Source: Marinobacter confluentis
Lineage (GTDB): Bacteria; Pseudomonadota; Gammaproteobacteria; Pseudomonadales; Oleiphilaceae
Assembly: GCF_004785685.1 (NCBI RefSeq)
Contig: NZ_SRPF01000002.1
Span: 124,001-188,000 of the forward strand
Direction: 5' to 3'
Length of the DNA stretch: 64,000 nucleotides
The position numbers and the translations under genes were made by a program. The notes under the pieces are model-generated. The model had not been told where the DNA came from. It ran no database searches and saw only the letters and a program-made list of their open reading frames with translations. How positions within the stretch are numbered: position 1 is the first letter of the stretch; every line of letters begins with the position of its first letter. Below, piece after piece: positions 38,312 to 48,728 of this stretch.

Positions 38312-39160
38312 TCAGCGCCACTGTTCGGGTATGGCATAGCTTACGCTAAGGAGGGCCCCGTCACGCTCTATTTCGATGTCAATCTGTGACTCCGAGCGCC
38401 AGTTTTCCAGCAACGATTTATCCTGTTCAAAATCACCCAGCCGCTGGCCGTTTATGGCAGTAATCACATCCCCGGCCCTAAGGCTGACGGCATTGAGCAT
38501 GGCGTTCGAGCCATCATAAACATAACCGGAACTGCCGTCGTCACCCGAAGGGCTGAGACCGTAGGCGGCCAGCGCCGCGACACCCTGATTTTCCAGCTGG
38601 TCACGCGCCGCCGAGATGAATTCATCGGCCGAGTCCTGGTCAGACGAAACCACGTCCTCAATCAGATCGGTGGACAGCTTCTCTTCAAAGCTCAGGCTCT
38701 CATACTGGCCATTGCGGCGGATCAGAATCCGGTTTGGCTCCACTTCTGCCAGCTGGGCGTTACCTGGCAGAGTGTCCCCAACCCGGTAGTGTTCGGTCAC
38801 GCCATTGCTGCCAGCCACTATAGCACCGGAGTCCTCCGGGCGCTGCGCGATCATCACGCCTTCAAGGGCCAGATTCAGGCGAGTCTCGGGCGCAGACCGC
38901 TTGACCACATCGGCTACGGGCGCCTGATTGGCAGATCGGCCAAACATGGCATGGGCGGCCATGGGCTGCAACCGGTCAGCCGAGCCCTGGGCACCGGCGC
39001 CCATCAAGCCCGGCGCCGCCATCACCGGGCGGTCTGTCCAGGCGATCATCCAGGTCACCCGGGCCAGGGTCAAAGCTGAGTAAATCACAAGAATCGCCAG
39101 AAAAACGTTGGCGAGTATTCTTGCCAGACGGCGCTGGCTATTCAGGGACAGGCCGCTCAT
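38312..39160 (-). CDS. gspC: Type II secretion system protein GspC
   Basis: Inner-membrane clamp linking the secretin to the inner-membrane platform, 282 aa. One TM helix (LARILANVFLAILVIYSALT), a homology region around residue 110-150 (LEGVMIAQRPEDSGAIVAG), and a C-terminal PDZ-like domain (AVSLRAGDVITAINGQRLGD). The start overlaps the gspN stop by 4 nt, indicating co-translation. Confidence 0.93.
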   Translation of the reverse strand: MSGLSLNSQRRLARILANVFLAILVIYSALTLARVTWMIAWTDRPVMAAPGLMGAGAQGSADRLQPMAAHAMFGRSANQAPVADVVKRSAPETRLNLALEGVMIAQRPEDSGAIVAGSNGVTEHYRVGDTLPGNAQLAEVEPNRILIRRNGQYESLSFEEKLSTDLIEDVVSSDQDSADEFISAARDQLENQGVAALAAYGLSPSGDDGSSGYVYDGSNAMLNAVSLRAGDVITAINGQRLGDFEQDKSLLENWRSESQIDIEIERDGALLSVSYAIPEQWR

Positions 39161-39954
39161 CGTAATGCCCCGCCGGGAATCACCGGCTGCCGCACCCGGA
39201 ACACCACGTCATCAGGTTGGGCAGAATCCGACCAGGGCTGCTGGGCCAGATCAACCATGCGCTTATAGACCCGCAGATCCATCATGCCGGTCAAGCCGAT
39301 GTCAGCCCTCGCGGCAGGACCTTCGGCGCCCTGCTCTGAAATCACCAGGGCGATGCCCTCAGCGGAACTGTCCAGGCTTGCCTGCATCGGCGGAAAATCC
39401 GCACGGCCCTGGCCATCACCCATGGGCCAGGTCACCGCACCGCCGCCCCAGCGGCCAAGTCCGTCAGCTTTGGTCAAGGCCTGTCCGGCCCAGGACAGGT
39501 TCAGGCGATCGATAATCACATCTCCTTCAATCACCGCGCCACCACTGCGGCGGATCAAAGGCTCGAATTCAGCAACCCCCACTCGACCACTCGCCCGAAC
39601 CTGACCGTCCCCCTGCCAGGACACCAGGGCATCCCCGACGACCTCAGAACCGGCAGTCGTCAGCGAGAAATCGATTGGCAAAGCCAGAGAAGACAGAGAC
39701 GGCGCGCCCAGCGCCCATTCTGCCCTGACTGGAAACCCTGCAACAGACAGCCCCGCAACACCGTTCCAGAGCCTGCCGGTGACCTGTTGAATCTGAAACT
39801 CCGACGGCAGAGCAACCTGGCCTCTGGCCTGCTGCCAGAGCCACCCCGCGGGAACCAGTGCGATCACCGCGCCCACATAGACCATCACACCAGCCAGGAC
39901 CAGCATTAATACCTTGCCTGGGCGCAGAAACGCTTTTGTAGGGGATTCACTCAT
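39157..39954 (-). CDS. gspN: Type II secretion system protein GspN
   Basis: 265 aa with one N-terminal TM helix (VLMLVLAGVMVYVGAVIAL), then a periplasmic domain with the GspN signature (VTGRLWNGVAGLSVAGFPV). GspN is an accessory, non-universal component of type II secretion. It is first in a gspN-gspC-gspD order; the E-M genes are not in this window. Confidence 0.88.
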   Translation of the reverse strand: MSESPTKAFLRPGKVLMLVLAGVMVYVGAVIALVPAGWLWQQARGQVALPSEFQIQQVTGRLWNGVAGLSVAGFPVRAEWALGAPSLSSLALPIDFSLTTAGSEVVGDALVSWQGDGQVRASGRVGVAEFEPLIRRSGGAVIEGDVIIDRLNLSWAGQALTKADGLGRWGGGAVTWPMGDGQGRADFPPMQASLDSSAEGIALVISEQGAEGPAARADIGLTGMMDLRVYKRMVDLAQQPWSDSAQPDDVVFRVRQPVIPGGALR

Positions 39955-40040
39955 GCCATATCACTACGTAATGCCACTAAGATGATGGGGCGGTAGCCGA
40001 GTCTAGCAAAGCCATTTCCCGAGTTCATGACAAAAAACAC

Positions 40041-40078
40041 AAAAACCCCGCGTCAGTGTGAACCAACGCGGGGTTTTT
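40041..40078 (-). terminator. Rho-independent terminator after groEL
   Basis: Stem AACCCCGCGT/ACGCGGGGTT with a 12-nt loop and T-runs on both strands. It is 36 bp past the groEL stop and could act for either strand, but groEL is the nearest gene ending here. Confidence 0.9.
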
Positions 40079-40113
40079 TACAGGCTACAATAGGCTTGTA
40101 GGCCCGGGAGGCA

Positions 40114-41796
<1,683 letters not shown>

Positions 41797-41830
41797 TCAA
41801 AACCAAATCGGATTGTTGCGCCTGCGAGGT

Positions 41831-42118
41831 TTACTCGAGGACGCCGAAAATATCGCTCTCGCTCATGATAAGCAGGTCTTCACCGTCAATTTTCACGGTG
41901 TTACCGGCGTACTGACCAAAAACCACGGTGTCACCAGCCTTGACTGCCAGCGCACGGGTTTCGCCATTGTCGAGGATACGGCCGTTACCAACAGCGATGA
42001 CTTCACCCTGTGACGGCTTTTCCTTGGCATTACCCGGCAGCACGATGCCACCAGCAGTTTTCTCTTCTTCTTCCTTACGGCGCACGACAACACGATCGTG
42101 TAGCGGACGAATTTTCAT
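41831..42118 (-). CDS. groS: Co-chaperonin GroES
   Basis: 10-kDa lid of the GroEL cavity, 95 aa. [20 protein letters not shown], the mobile loop [18 protein letters not shown] and the roof and base motifs are all present. GGAG precedes the ATG. First gene of the groES-groEL operon. Confidence 0.99.
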   Translation of the reverse strand: MKIRPLHDRVVVRRKEEEEKTAGGIVLPGNAKEKPSQGEVIAVGNGRILDNGETRALAVKAGDTVVFGQYAGNTVKIDGEDLLIMSESDIFGVLE

Positions 42119-42232
42119 TGCTCGGTATCTCCATTATCAGGTTAGGTTTGGCAATGATGGTTGCGTAAAAGCCGGGGCCTTTAACCATCTGTTTTACGGC
42201 GGTTATTGGCCCGCAGCGATCTTGTGAAATCT

Positions 42233-42259
42233 ATGTGGGGTTCACCGACAGGTTTTCAA
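42233..42259 (-). promoter_or_regulatory. Sigma-32 heat-shock promoter of groES-groEL
   Basis: On the minus strand TTGAAA (42259-42254), a 13-nt spacer and CCCCACAT (42240-42233) match the E. coli sigma-32 consensus (CTTGAAA, CCCCATNT). It is 115 bp upstream of groES and 20 bp past the fxsA stop. Confidence 0.88.
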
Positions 42260-42278
42260 CACCCCGGGCAAAAAATTT

Positions 42279-42860
42279 TTACCGCCGGGGGTCGTTTTTA
42301 TCATCCCGACCATCCTCGGTATTCCGGCCATGTTCCAGTTGATCGTGATCGCGCTGGGTCTCATCGCGATACTCACCCTCGATGATGTCGTCGCCGCCGG
42401 GCTCGCCGCGCCTGGATCCGAAAGGGTCAGCACCGGGACCAAAAGGCCCCTGGCCCGCGCCGAACGGGCCAGAACCCGCCCGGAAAGTAAAGCTGCCAGA
42501 CTGCCCGGCCACCACCATCCGCTTGAGCGCCTGCCCGGCCAGCCACTGACGGGAGCCAGGCATCAGACACAGAAAACCTATGCCATCGGTAACAAAGCCC
42601 GGGGTGAGCAGCAGTGCACCGCCAACGGCGAGAATCAGCCCTTCCGCCACTTCCCTGGCGGGAAGCTCACCACTGTTCAGTCGCTGATTGGCCCGAAGTA
42701 GCGTCGAGAGCCCTTGCTGGCGCAACAGAGCCGCGCCAATGATCGCCGTCAGCAGAACCAGACCGATGGTGTTCAGGGCGCCGATCATGCCGCCCACCTT
42801 GATCAGAATCGTCATTTCCACAATCGGCATGACGATGAATAAAAACAGGAAAACGCCCAA
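42279..42860 (-). CDS. fxsA: FxsA family membrane protein, TTG start
   Basis: 193 aa inner-membrane protein; E. coli FxsA suppresses F-plasmid exclusion of phage T7. About four TM helices (IVMPIVEMTILIKVGGMIG, LVLLTAIIGAALLRQQG, ILAVGGALLLTPGFVTDGIG), then a Gly/Pro-rich, highly charged C-terminal tail. The TTG at 42860 is chosen: it follows GGAGG by 5 nt and reproduces the family N-terminus. The first in-frame start at 42995 would add 45 unrelated residues. It lies just upstream of groES, as in many gammaproteobacteria. Confidence 0.92.
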   Translation of the reverse strand: MGVFLFLFIVMPIVEMTILIKVGGMIGALNTIGLVLLTAIIGAALLRQQGLSTLLRANQRLNSGELPAREVAEGLILAVGGALLLTPGFVTDGIGFLCLMPGSRQWLAGQALKRMVVAGQSGSFTFRAGSGPFGAGQGPFGPGADPFGSRRGEPGGDDIIEGEYRDETQRDHDQLEHGRNTEDGRDDKNDPRR

Positions 42861-42967
42861 CTGAGCCTCCGGATACTGGGTGCAACAGACTTTGGGCAGC
42901 CAGCAAAACCGCCGTGTAGCTCTGATATACTCGCTGCCTGACCTTTCCAATAACCTTAGGGCGAAAC

Positions 42968-43729
42968 ATGAAACTTCAAGATTCCGTGATTGCAATTACC
43001 GGCGGCGGCCAGGGGCTTGGCCGCGCAATGGCCGAATTTCTGGCCGCAAAAGGCGCGCGCCTGGCGCTGATTGACCTGATGCCGGAGAAACTGGAGGAAG
43101 CGGCGGAAGCCTGCAAAAAAGCCGGTGGCGACGCGAAAACCTACGTGTGCAACGTGGCGAAAGAAGCCGATGTTGAAGCCACCTTTGACACCATCGTGAA
43201 AGACTTCGGCCAGCTCAACGGCCTGATCAATAACGCCGGTATCCTGCGGGACGGCCTGATGGTGAAAGTGAAGCATGGCCAGGTAGAAAAGCGCATGGAA
43301 CTGGCACAGTGGCAATCGGTGATCGACGTCAACCTGACCGGCGTGTTCCTGTGCGGCCGTGAAGCTTCAACGCAGATGATCAAGAATGGCGATCAGGGCG
43401 TGATCATCAACATCGCCTCAATCTCCCGCGCCGGCAACATGGGCCAGAGCAACTATTCCGCCGCCAAGGCCGGTGTTTCCGCCCTGGTGCCGGTCTGGGC
43501 CAAAGAACTTGCCCGCTACGGCATCCGCTGCATGGGCATCGCACCCGGGTTTATCGAAACCGAAATGACCGCCTCCATGAAGCCGGAAGCCCTTGAAAAA
43601 ATGACCGCCGGCATTCCCCTGAAGCGCATGGGCAAGCCGGAAGAAATCGCCTCCGCTGCCGCGTTCATCTTCGAGAACGATTACATGTCCGGCCGGATGA
43701 TCGAGGTGGACGGCGCGCTTCGACTCTAA
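42968..43729 (+). CDS. Short-chain dehydrogenase/reductase (SDR), FabG-like
   Basis: 253 aa NAD(P)H-dependent oxidoreductase. The cofactor motif ITGGGQGLGRAMA, NNAG (LINNAGILRDGL), active-site serine (IASISRAGN) and YSAAKAG are intact, as is the C-terminal PGFIETEM. The N-terminus and general length suit 3-oxoacyl-(ACP or CoA) reductases, but the substrate cannot be set. Divergent from fxsA. Confidence 0.93.
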   Translation: MKLQDSVIAITGGGQGLGRAMAEFLAAKGARLALIDLMPEKLEEAAEACKKAGGDAKTYVCNVAKEADVEATFDTIVKDFGQLNGLINNAGILRDGLMVKVKHGQVEKRMELAQWQSVIDVNLTGVFLCGREASTQMIKNGDQGVIINIASISRAGNMGQSNYSAAKAGVSALVPVWAKELARYGIRCMGIAPGFIETEMTASMKPEALEKMTAGIPLKRMGKPEEIASAAAFIFENDYMSGRMIEVDGALRL

Positions 43730-43746
43730 TCTGGCGCCCTAGCCAG

Positions 43747-43774
43747 GGTCAGCCCTCATTCATGAGGACTGACC
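43747..43774. repeat. Inverted repeat between convergent SDR and alkyltransferase-like genes
   Basis: Arms GGTCAGCCCTCAT and ATGAGGACTGACC pair at 12 of 13 positions around a 2-nt loop. It lacks a T-run, so it is probably a processing or REP-like palindrome; it touches the stop codon of the next gene. Confidence 0.6.
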
Positions 43775-44085
43775 TACGGCCGCCAGCCAAAGCGTCGCAT
43801 GGAAACGCGGCCATCAATCACTTCCACGCCCTCCTCCCGCAAACTCTGCGCCTGGGTTTCAAACCGCTCACTGCCAAGCGGGAACGCGATCTGGCCGTTG
43901 CTGCGAATTACCCGGTACCAGGGGATCGAATGACCCTCGGGAAGCTTGCCCAGAGCTTTCCCAATATAGCGGGCCTGGCGGCCGAGGCCTGCCATATCAG
44001 CTACCTGGCCGTAGCTGGCTACGCAGCCGGATGGGATGGAGGCGACGACTTGCCAAATTTTTTGGTCCTTTCCAGGTTCGGTCAT
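43774..44085 (-). CDS. Alkyltransferase-like protein (ATL) of the MGMT family
   Basis: 103 aa, small member of the O6-alkylguanine-DNA alkyltransferase fold. The fold is clear: VVASIPSGCVASYGQVADMAG and the R-finger-like RYIGKAL. The reactive-cysteine motif PCHR is replaced by PWYR (IPWYRVIRSNG). ATL proteins lack transfer activity and instead bind O6-alkylguanine to hand lesions to nucleotide excision repair. The ATG at 44085 gives a normal ATL length; the longer ORF from 44151 starts in unrelated sequence. Confidence 0.9.
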   Translation of the reverse strand: MTEPGKDQKIWQVVASIPSGCVASYGQVADMAGLGRQARYIGKALGKLPEGHSIPWYRVIRSNGQIAFPLGSERFETQAQSLREEGVEVIDGRVSMRRFGWRP

Positions 44086-44113
44086 GTGAACGTCTTTAGG
44101 TCTGGGTGTCGGA

Positions 44114-45496
44114 TTACGCCTCTGCCTCGGATGCCCGGGGGGCCAGCGCATCCAGCCGTTCGCCTTTGCGGATCATGTACCAGGCTAGCAGTATCGCGGG
44201 AACACCCATCAGGCCTGCGATCAGGAAAAACTCGGCGTAACCGAAATCCGCGACAACGATGCCGGAGAAGCCACCGAGGAACTTGCCGGGCAGCGTCATC
44301 AGCGAGCTGAACAGGGCGTACTGGGTGGCGGTGAAGGACGCGCTGGTCATGCTGGACAGCCAGGCAATCAGTGCCACGTTGGCGATACCACCGCTGAGAT
44401 TGTCAGCACTGACCACCAGTGCCAGCAGGCCCAGGTCGGGTGGGTACTGTGCCAACAGAACAAAAAGCAGGTTGGTCGCTGCCGTCATGGCCGCGCCCAC
44501 CAGCAGCATCCGGCGAACGCCGTAACGCATCACCAGCACACCGCCGAGCAGGGAACCGGCGATGGTCATGAAAAAACCGAAAACCTTGGTGACGTCGGCC
44601 ACTTCGGTTTTGGAAAAGCCCATGAAATCCAGGTAGAACGGATTGGCCATAACGCCCATGGCGATGTCGGATACCCGATACACCGCCACCGTAATCAGGA
44701 TCAATATGGCCAGTTCCTGATAGCGCCGGAAGAAGTCCAGAAAGGGCCCGGCAACGGCGGCGTAGAACCAGCCAATGAAGCGGGCCAGGCGAGGATTCAG
44801 GTGGGTGCGTTTGCCTGCTTCCTGTTCAATCCTGTCAGCAATATCCTGGGCGGCCGCGAAGTGGTTGACCGCAGGCTCACGCACGACGAGCACCGTGATC
44901 ATGCCAACACCAACCAGCAGCGCCATGACCTCGTAGGACACCTGCCAGGACCAGAATTCAGCCAGATACAGCGCCCCTGCCCCGGCCACCAGCAGCGCCA
45001 GCCGGTAGCCAAAGATATAGGTCGCGGCCAGGGCCGCCTGCAGGCGCTCTTCGGCGATTTCTATCCGATAGGCGTCAATCGCCACGTCCTGGGTCGCAGA
45101 TGAAAAAGCCACTAGCAAACCACAGTAGGCCATCATCTCAGGCGCGGAAATAGCATCCACCTGGGCCATCAGGTAAAGGCCGGTGGCAATGCCCGCCTGG
45201 GCCAGCAGAATCCAGCTTCGGCGCTTGCCGAACAGCCGGTCCAGCACCGGGATCTTCAGCCGGTCTACGATCGGCGCCCAGAACACCTTGATGGAATAGG
45301 TAATACCCAGCCAGCTGAAAAACCCGATGGTGGCGGTTTCCACGCCAATATCCGCAAGCCTGGCGTTCAACGTAGAGAACACCAGCAGAAACGGCAGGCC
45401 GGCAGAAAAACCCAGAAACAGCATCGCCACAACCTGCCAACGGGTGTAGGTATAAATCGCTTCCTTGAGCAGTGTCCGGTTCAGGCCGTGTAAAAT
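44114..45496 (-). CDS. ampG: MFS permease, AmpG-like (muropeptide uptake), predicted AUU start
   Basis: Inner-membrane permease, 460 aa, with about 12 TM helices. GFSAGLPFLLVFSTLNARL near the N-terminus, a Gly-Lys-Arg-Arg loop (FGKRRSWIL) and SSATQDVAIDAYRIE fit AmpG, which imports anhydro-muropeptides for recycling and controls AmpC induction. A start at GTG 45430 begins inside TM1 and loses about 20 family residues. An in-frame ATT at 45496, preceded 7 nt earlier by GAGGGAG, restores them (LKEAIYTYTRWQVV), so a rare AUU start is proposed. A sequencing error or CTG at 45484 are alternatives. Confidence 0.8.
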   Translation of the reverse strand: MLHGLNRTLLKEAIYTYTRWQVVAMLFLGFSAGLPFLLVFSTLNARLADIGVETATIGFFSWLGITYSIKVFWAPIVDRLKIPVLDRLFGKRRSWILLAQAGIATGLYLMAQVDAISAPEMMAYCGLLVAFSSATQDVAIDAYRIEIAEERLQAALAATYIFGYRLALLVAGAGALYLAEFWSWQVSYEVMALLVGVGMITVLVVREPAVNHFAAAQDIADRIEQEAGKRTHLNPRLARFIGWFYAAVAGPFLDFFRRYQELAILILITVAVYRVSDIAMGVMANPFYLDFMGFSKTEVADVTKVFGFFMTIAGSLLGGVLVMRYGVRRMLLVGAAMTAATNLLFVLLAQYPPDLGLLALVVSADNLSGGIANVALIAWLSSMTSASFTATQYALFSSLMTLPGKFLGGFSGIVVADFGYAEFFLIAGLMGVPAILLAWYMIRKGERLDALAPRASEAEA

Positions 45497-45516
45497 GGTA
45501 CAGCTCCCTCAATACG

Positions 45517-45572
45517 TTGGGGTCAGACCCCTGTGGATAAACAGCAAGTTATGCACAGGGGTCTGACCCCAA
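45517..45572. repeat. BIME-like palindrome, GGGGTCAGACCCC family
   Basis: Perfect 19-bp arms (45517-45535, 45554-45572) around an 18-nt loop; each arm contains the 13-bp palindrome GGGGTCAGACCCC. It starts 2 bp after the yajQ stop. A sister copy lies at 58847. Position and symmetry suit a REP/BIME element. Confidence 0.85.
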
Positions 45573-45574
45573 AT

Positions 45575-46057
45575 TCAGTCGCGGAAATTGTTGAACTGCA
45601 GGGGGATGTCCAGCTCGGCTTCTTTCAGAAGGGCAATAGCCGTCTGCAGGTCGTCGCGCTTCTTGCCTTTCACCCGCACCTTGTCGCCTTCAATGCTGGC
45701 CTGAACTTTCAGTTTGCCGTCCTTGATCATTTTAACGATCTTTTTGGCCATATCGGTTTCAATACCCTGCTTCAGTAGCAAGTGCTGCTTCACCAGCTTG
45801 CCCGATTTGCTTTCGCCGTCTTCAGACAGGGCGCGGGAATCAATGTTGCGCTTGGCAAAGGCCATCCGCAGCATGTCCATCAGCTGTTCCAGCTGGAACT
45901 CCTGCTCGGCACTGATGGTAATGCCCTTGTCGTCCTGCTCGATGTTTGCTTCCACGTTCTTGAAATCCCAGCGGTTGCCCAGTTCACGATTGGCCTGGTC
46001 GACCGCATTGGTGACTTCGTGCATATCAATTTCAGACACTATGTCAAAAGAAGGCAT
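45575..46057 (-). CDS. yajQ: YajQ family cyclic di-GMP-binding-type protein
   Basis: 160 aa, two RRM-like folds of the UPF0234/YajQ family. [33 protein letters not shown] and the C-terminal FNNFRD are diagnostic. Xanthomonas YajQ-like proteins bind c-di-GMP; nucleotide binding is therefore plausible here but not visible from motifs alone. The GAG ribosome-binding site is weak. Confidence 0.95.
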   Translation of the reverse strand: MPSFDIVSEIDMHEVTNAVDQANRELGNRWDFKNVEANIEQDDKGITISAEQEFQLEQLMDMLRMAFAKRNIDSRALSEDGESKSGKLVKQHLLLKQGIETDMAKKIVKMIKDGKLKVQASIEGDKVRVKGKKRDDLQTAIALLKEAELDIPLQFNNFRD

Positions 46058-46200
46058 GACGTATTCTCACTTTTTACATTTATCCACGTCAGGGCAGCCA
46101 CAAAAAGCTATACTGGCCCCACTGTTTATTCAAGGTGCCAAAGCATAACAAGACCGAGGCGGCACCGCATCTGACAATGGAATGGTGAGTAGTAGAACAA

Positions 46201-47172
46201 ATGCCGAATCTAGACCTTCCCATCCTCGTGGTAGACGACGCCAAATTCAGCAGCATGGTGGTTGGCCGAACCCTGCGCAACGCCGGCTACCGGGACGTGC
46301 GCATTGCCAACAACGCACCGGCCGCGCTGGAATTTATCGAACAGCGCCCGGTCAGCGTACTGATCGCGGACTGGCTGATGCCGGAAATGGATGGGCTGGA
46401 GCTGACCGACCAGGTGCGCCAGCAGGACGAGCAGAACAACCACTACACCTATGTGATTCTGCTGACCGCAAGGGAAAGCGTTGAAGCCCTCTCCGAAGCC
46501 TTCGACCGGGGCGTGGACGATTTCATCTACAAGTCGGATATGACCAAGCAGCTGATTCCGCGTATTTTCGCCGCTGACCGCATGGCCGACCGCCAGAACA
46601 CCCTGCTGAAAGCCAACTCACTGCTAATTGAAAACAACCGCGAGCTGGAATCCACCAACATCATTGATCTGGAAACCGGCCTCTGTAACAACCGGTATGC
46701 CCGTGAAAAACTGGGCAAATGCCTTCGCCAGACAGAGTCCCGGGGCGGCTCAACCGCCTATGTACTGTGCGGCATCCGCAACTGGCAGGCGCTGAAGCGC
46801 AAGCATTCCCCGGCAGTGATCAGCGAGCTTGCTATCGGCATCGCCCGCCGCCTGAGCCACCTGATCCGGCCCATGGATTCTTTATGCCGGGTCGGCGACA
46901 ACCAGTTTGCCATTGTTGCCCATTTCCCCAACAGCGATTACTGCACCACCACCGCCTTTCGCCGGGTATTTGATGGCATTAATCACAAAGCCTTCAAGAC
47001 CACTGCGGGCTATCTTTCGGTTGAGGCAGGCCTGGTGCTTTGCCGCGCTGATGCACAGAACGGAACGCCTTCAGTGCAGGAAATGGAGCGGGCGGCGGTT
47101 CAGGGGCTGGTAGATGCTTACGAGACTCGCCGGTTTACAGAAACGGTTCCGGAAATTGCCCAGGGCGCTTGA
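46201..47172 (+). CDS. Response regulator with receiver domain and degenerate GGDEF output
   Basis: 323 aa cytosolic. REC domain at residues 5-125 with phospho-acceptor Asp57 (LIADWLMPEMDG), acidic pair DD12-13 and conserved LLTAR and YKSD. The C-terminal domain (about 160-300) has a GGDEF-like fold (DLETGLCNNRYAREKL), but the signature is VGDNQF instead of GGDEF. Loss of GG(D/E)EF predicts no diguanylate cyclase activity; it may act as a binding or regulatory module. Nearby response regulators do not reveal a cognate kinase. Confidence 0.88.
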   Translation: MPNLDLPILVVDDAKFSSMVVGRTLRNAGYRDVRIANNAPAALEFIEQRPVSVLIADWLMPEMDGLELTDQVRQQDEQNNHYTYVILLTARESVEALSEAFDRGVDDFIYKSDMTKQLIPRIFAADRMADRQNTLLKANSLLIENNRELESTNIIDLETGLCNNRYAREKLGKCLRQTESRGGSTAYVLCGIRNWQALKRKHSPAVISELAIGIARRLSHLIRPMDSLCRVGDNQFAIVAHFPNSDYCTTTAFRRVFDGINHKAFKTTAGYLSVEAGLVLCRADAQNGTPSVQEMERAAVQGLVDAYETRRFTETVPEIAQGA

Positions 47173-47251
47173 TCGCGCCATTACACACTTGGTAACACGG
47201 TTACACAGATCACAAACAGACTTCCTTGTACCAACGCCCTATTCTGCAATT

Positions 47252-47415
47252 GTGGATTCAAGCAGTATCCCCCATGGTGGAGGAGCCGAGTAGTACCTCC
47301 GCCGCCATATGGGCCACCGAATCCACCGGATAAACGAATTTTTCAGGCACTTTCGTTCTTTCCTTGTTACTTTTGTTTTTCTTTGATGGGCCAGCTCAAT
47401 GAGCTGGCTTTTTTT
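47252..47415 (+). ncRNA. Candidate structured RNA downstream of the response regulator gene
   Basis: In the 269-bp gap before argG a closing helix GUGGAUUC/GAAUCCAC (47252-47259, 47319-47326) encloses an 8-bp stem GGUGGAGG/CCUCCGCC with a 12-nt loop and a CCCAU/AUGGG extension. A pyrimidine-rich stretch and a terminator at 47390-47415 follow. The terminator is 218 nt beyond the only plus-strand gene nearby, so it may end a separate small RNA or a long 3'-UTR. A palindrome GTAAC-ACG-GTTAC lies at 47192-47204 upstream. No promoter match is strong. No known family recognised. Confidence 0.45.
47390..47415 (+). terminator. Rho-independent terminator (plus strand)
   Basis: Stem GCCAGCTC/GAGCTGGC, loop AAT, then seven T on the plus strand. 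No T-run on the minus strand, so it is not for argG. Confidence 0.9.
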
Positions 47416-47441
47416 ATGCCCGAAATTCAGTCGCCCGTCTG

Positions 47442-48653
47442 TCAGAGCTTGCGACCTTTACCGGCGGCAATCCGCAAACGAAGGGCATTCAGCTTGATAA
47501 AGCCTTCCGCATCCTTCTGGTCGTAAGCGCCCTGATCTTCCTCAAAGGTCGCGATTTTCTCGTCGAACAGGGAATCGTCAGACTTCCGGCCAACCACGTC
47601 CACATTGCCTTTGTAGAGCTTCAGACGAACCGTACCGTTAACGTAGTTCTGGGTCTGGTCAATCAGCGCCTGCAGGGCTTCACGCTCCGGTGACCACCAG
47701 TAACCGTTGTAGATCACCTCGGCATAGCGCGGCATGATGCTGTCTTTCAGGTGGGCGACTTCGCGGTCCAGGGTGATGGACTCAATGGCACGGTGAGCCC
47801 GCAGCATGATGGTGCCGCCCGGTGTTTCGTAGCAGCCGCGGGACTTCATGCCCACATACCGGTTCTCGACGATATCCAGACGGCCAATACCGTTGTCGCC
47901 ACCCAGCTTGTTCAGGGTTTCCAGCACCACGTGGGGCTTCATTTCCTGGCCGTCGATAGCCACGATATCGCCTTTTTTGTAGGTTACCTCAACGTAGGTC
48001 GGGGTTTCCGGAGCCGCTTCCGGTGACACGCTCCAGCGCCACATGTCTTCTTCGGCCTCGGCCCAGGGATCTTCCAGGTTGATGCCTTCATAGGAGATAT
48101 GCAGCAGGTTCGCATCCATGGAATAGGGGCTCTTGCCCTTCTTCTTCTCAACCGGAATATTGCGCTCGTCACAGTAGGCCAGCAGCTTTTCACGGGAATT
48201 CAGGTCCCATTCGCGCCAGGGGGCAATCACCTTGACCCCTGGCTTGAGTGCGTAAGCGCCCAGCTCAAACCGTACCTGGTCGTTACCTTTGCCGGTTGCC
48301 CCGTGGGAGATGGCATCGGCGCCGGTTTCATTGGCAATCTCAATCAAACGACGGGAAATCAGCGGGCGCGCAATAGAGGTGCCCAACAGATACTCGCCTT
48401 CATAAATGGTGTTGGCGCGGAACATGGGGAACACATAGTCCCGGACAAATTCCTCACGCAGATCCTCGATGTAGATCTCTTTTACACCAAGCTGCTTGGC
48501 CTTTGCCCGGGCCGGCTCCACTTCCTCGCCCTGGCCAATGTCGGCGGTAAAGGTGACCACTTCGCAATCATAGGTATCCTGCAGCCAACGAACGATGACC
48601 GAGGTATCCAGGCCACCGGAATAGGCCAGCACCACTTTTTTAATATCAGACAT
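47442..48653 (-). CDS. argG: Argininosuccinate synthase
   Basis: Penultimate enzyme of arginine biosynthesis, 403 aa, joining citrulline and aspartate with ATP. The ATP pyrophosphatase loop [18 protein letters not shown], the [20 protein letters not shown] segment and the [17 protein letters not shown] segment are typical. A GGAG is upstream of the ATG. Length matches the type 1 family. Confidence 0.98.
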   Translation of the reverse strand: MSDIKKVVLAYSGGLDTSVIVRWLQDTYDCEVVTFTADIGQGEEVEPARAKAKQLGVKEIYIEDLREEFVRDYVFPMFRANTIYEGEYLLGTSIARPLISRRLIEIANETGADAISHGATGKGNDQVRFELGAYALKPGVKVIAPWREWDLNSREKLLAYCDERNIPVEKKKGKSPYSMDANLLHISYEGINLEDPWAEAEEDMWRWSVSPEAAPETPTYVEVTYKKGDIVAIDGQEMKPHVVLETLNKLGGDNGIGRLDIVENRYVGMKSRGCYETPGGTIMLRAHRAIESITLDREVAHLKDSIMPRYAEVIYNGYWWSPEREALQALIDQTQNYVNGTVRLKLYKGNVDVVGRKSDDSLFDEKIATFEEDQGAYDQKDAEGFIKLNALRLRIAAGKGRKL

Positions 48654-48728
48654 GCCTGTGCTCCAGACTGAACAGAATGGATGTATCGAAAAGAAGAGCG
48701 ATATTGTACGGGAGAGCTCAGGGAATGG

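Noticed and set aside
42260..42295. GC/AT hairpin at the fxsA 3' end as a terminator
   Set aside because: The 6-bp stem is not followed by a T-run on the minus strand, and the region carries the groES heat-shock promoter.
47274..47333. 19-codon ORF (MVEEPSSTSAAIW...) in the argG-regulator gap
   Set aside because: No ribosome-binding site; the bases fall in the predicted RNA helix instead.
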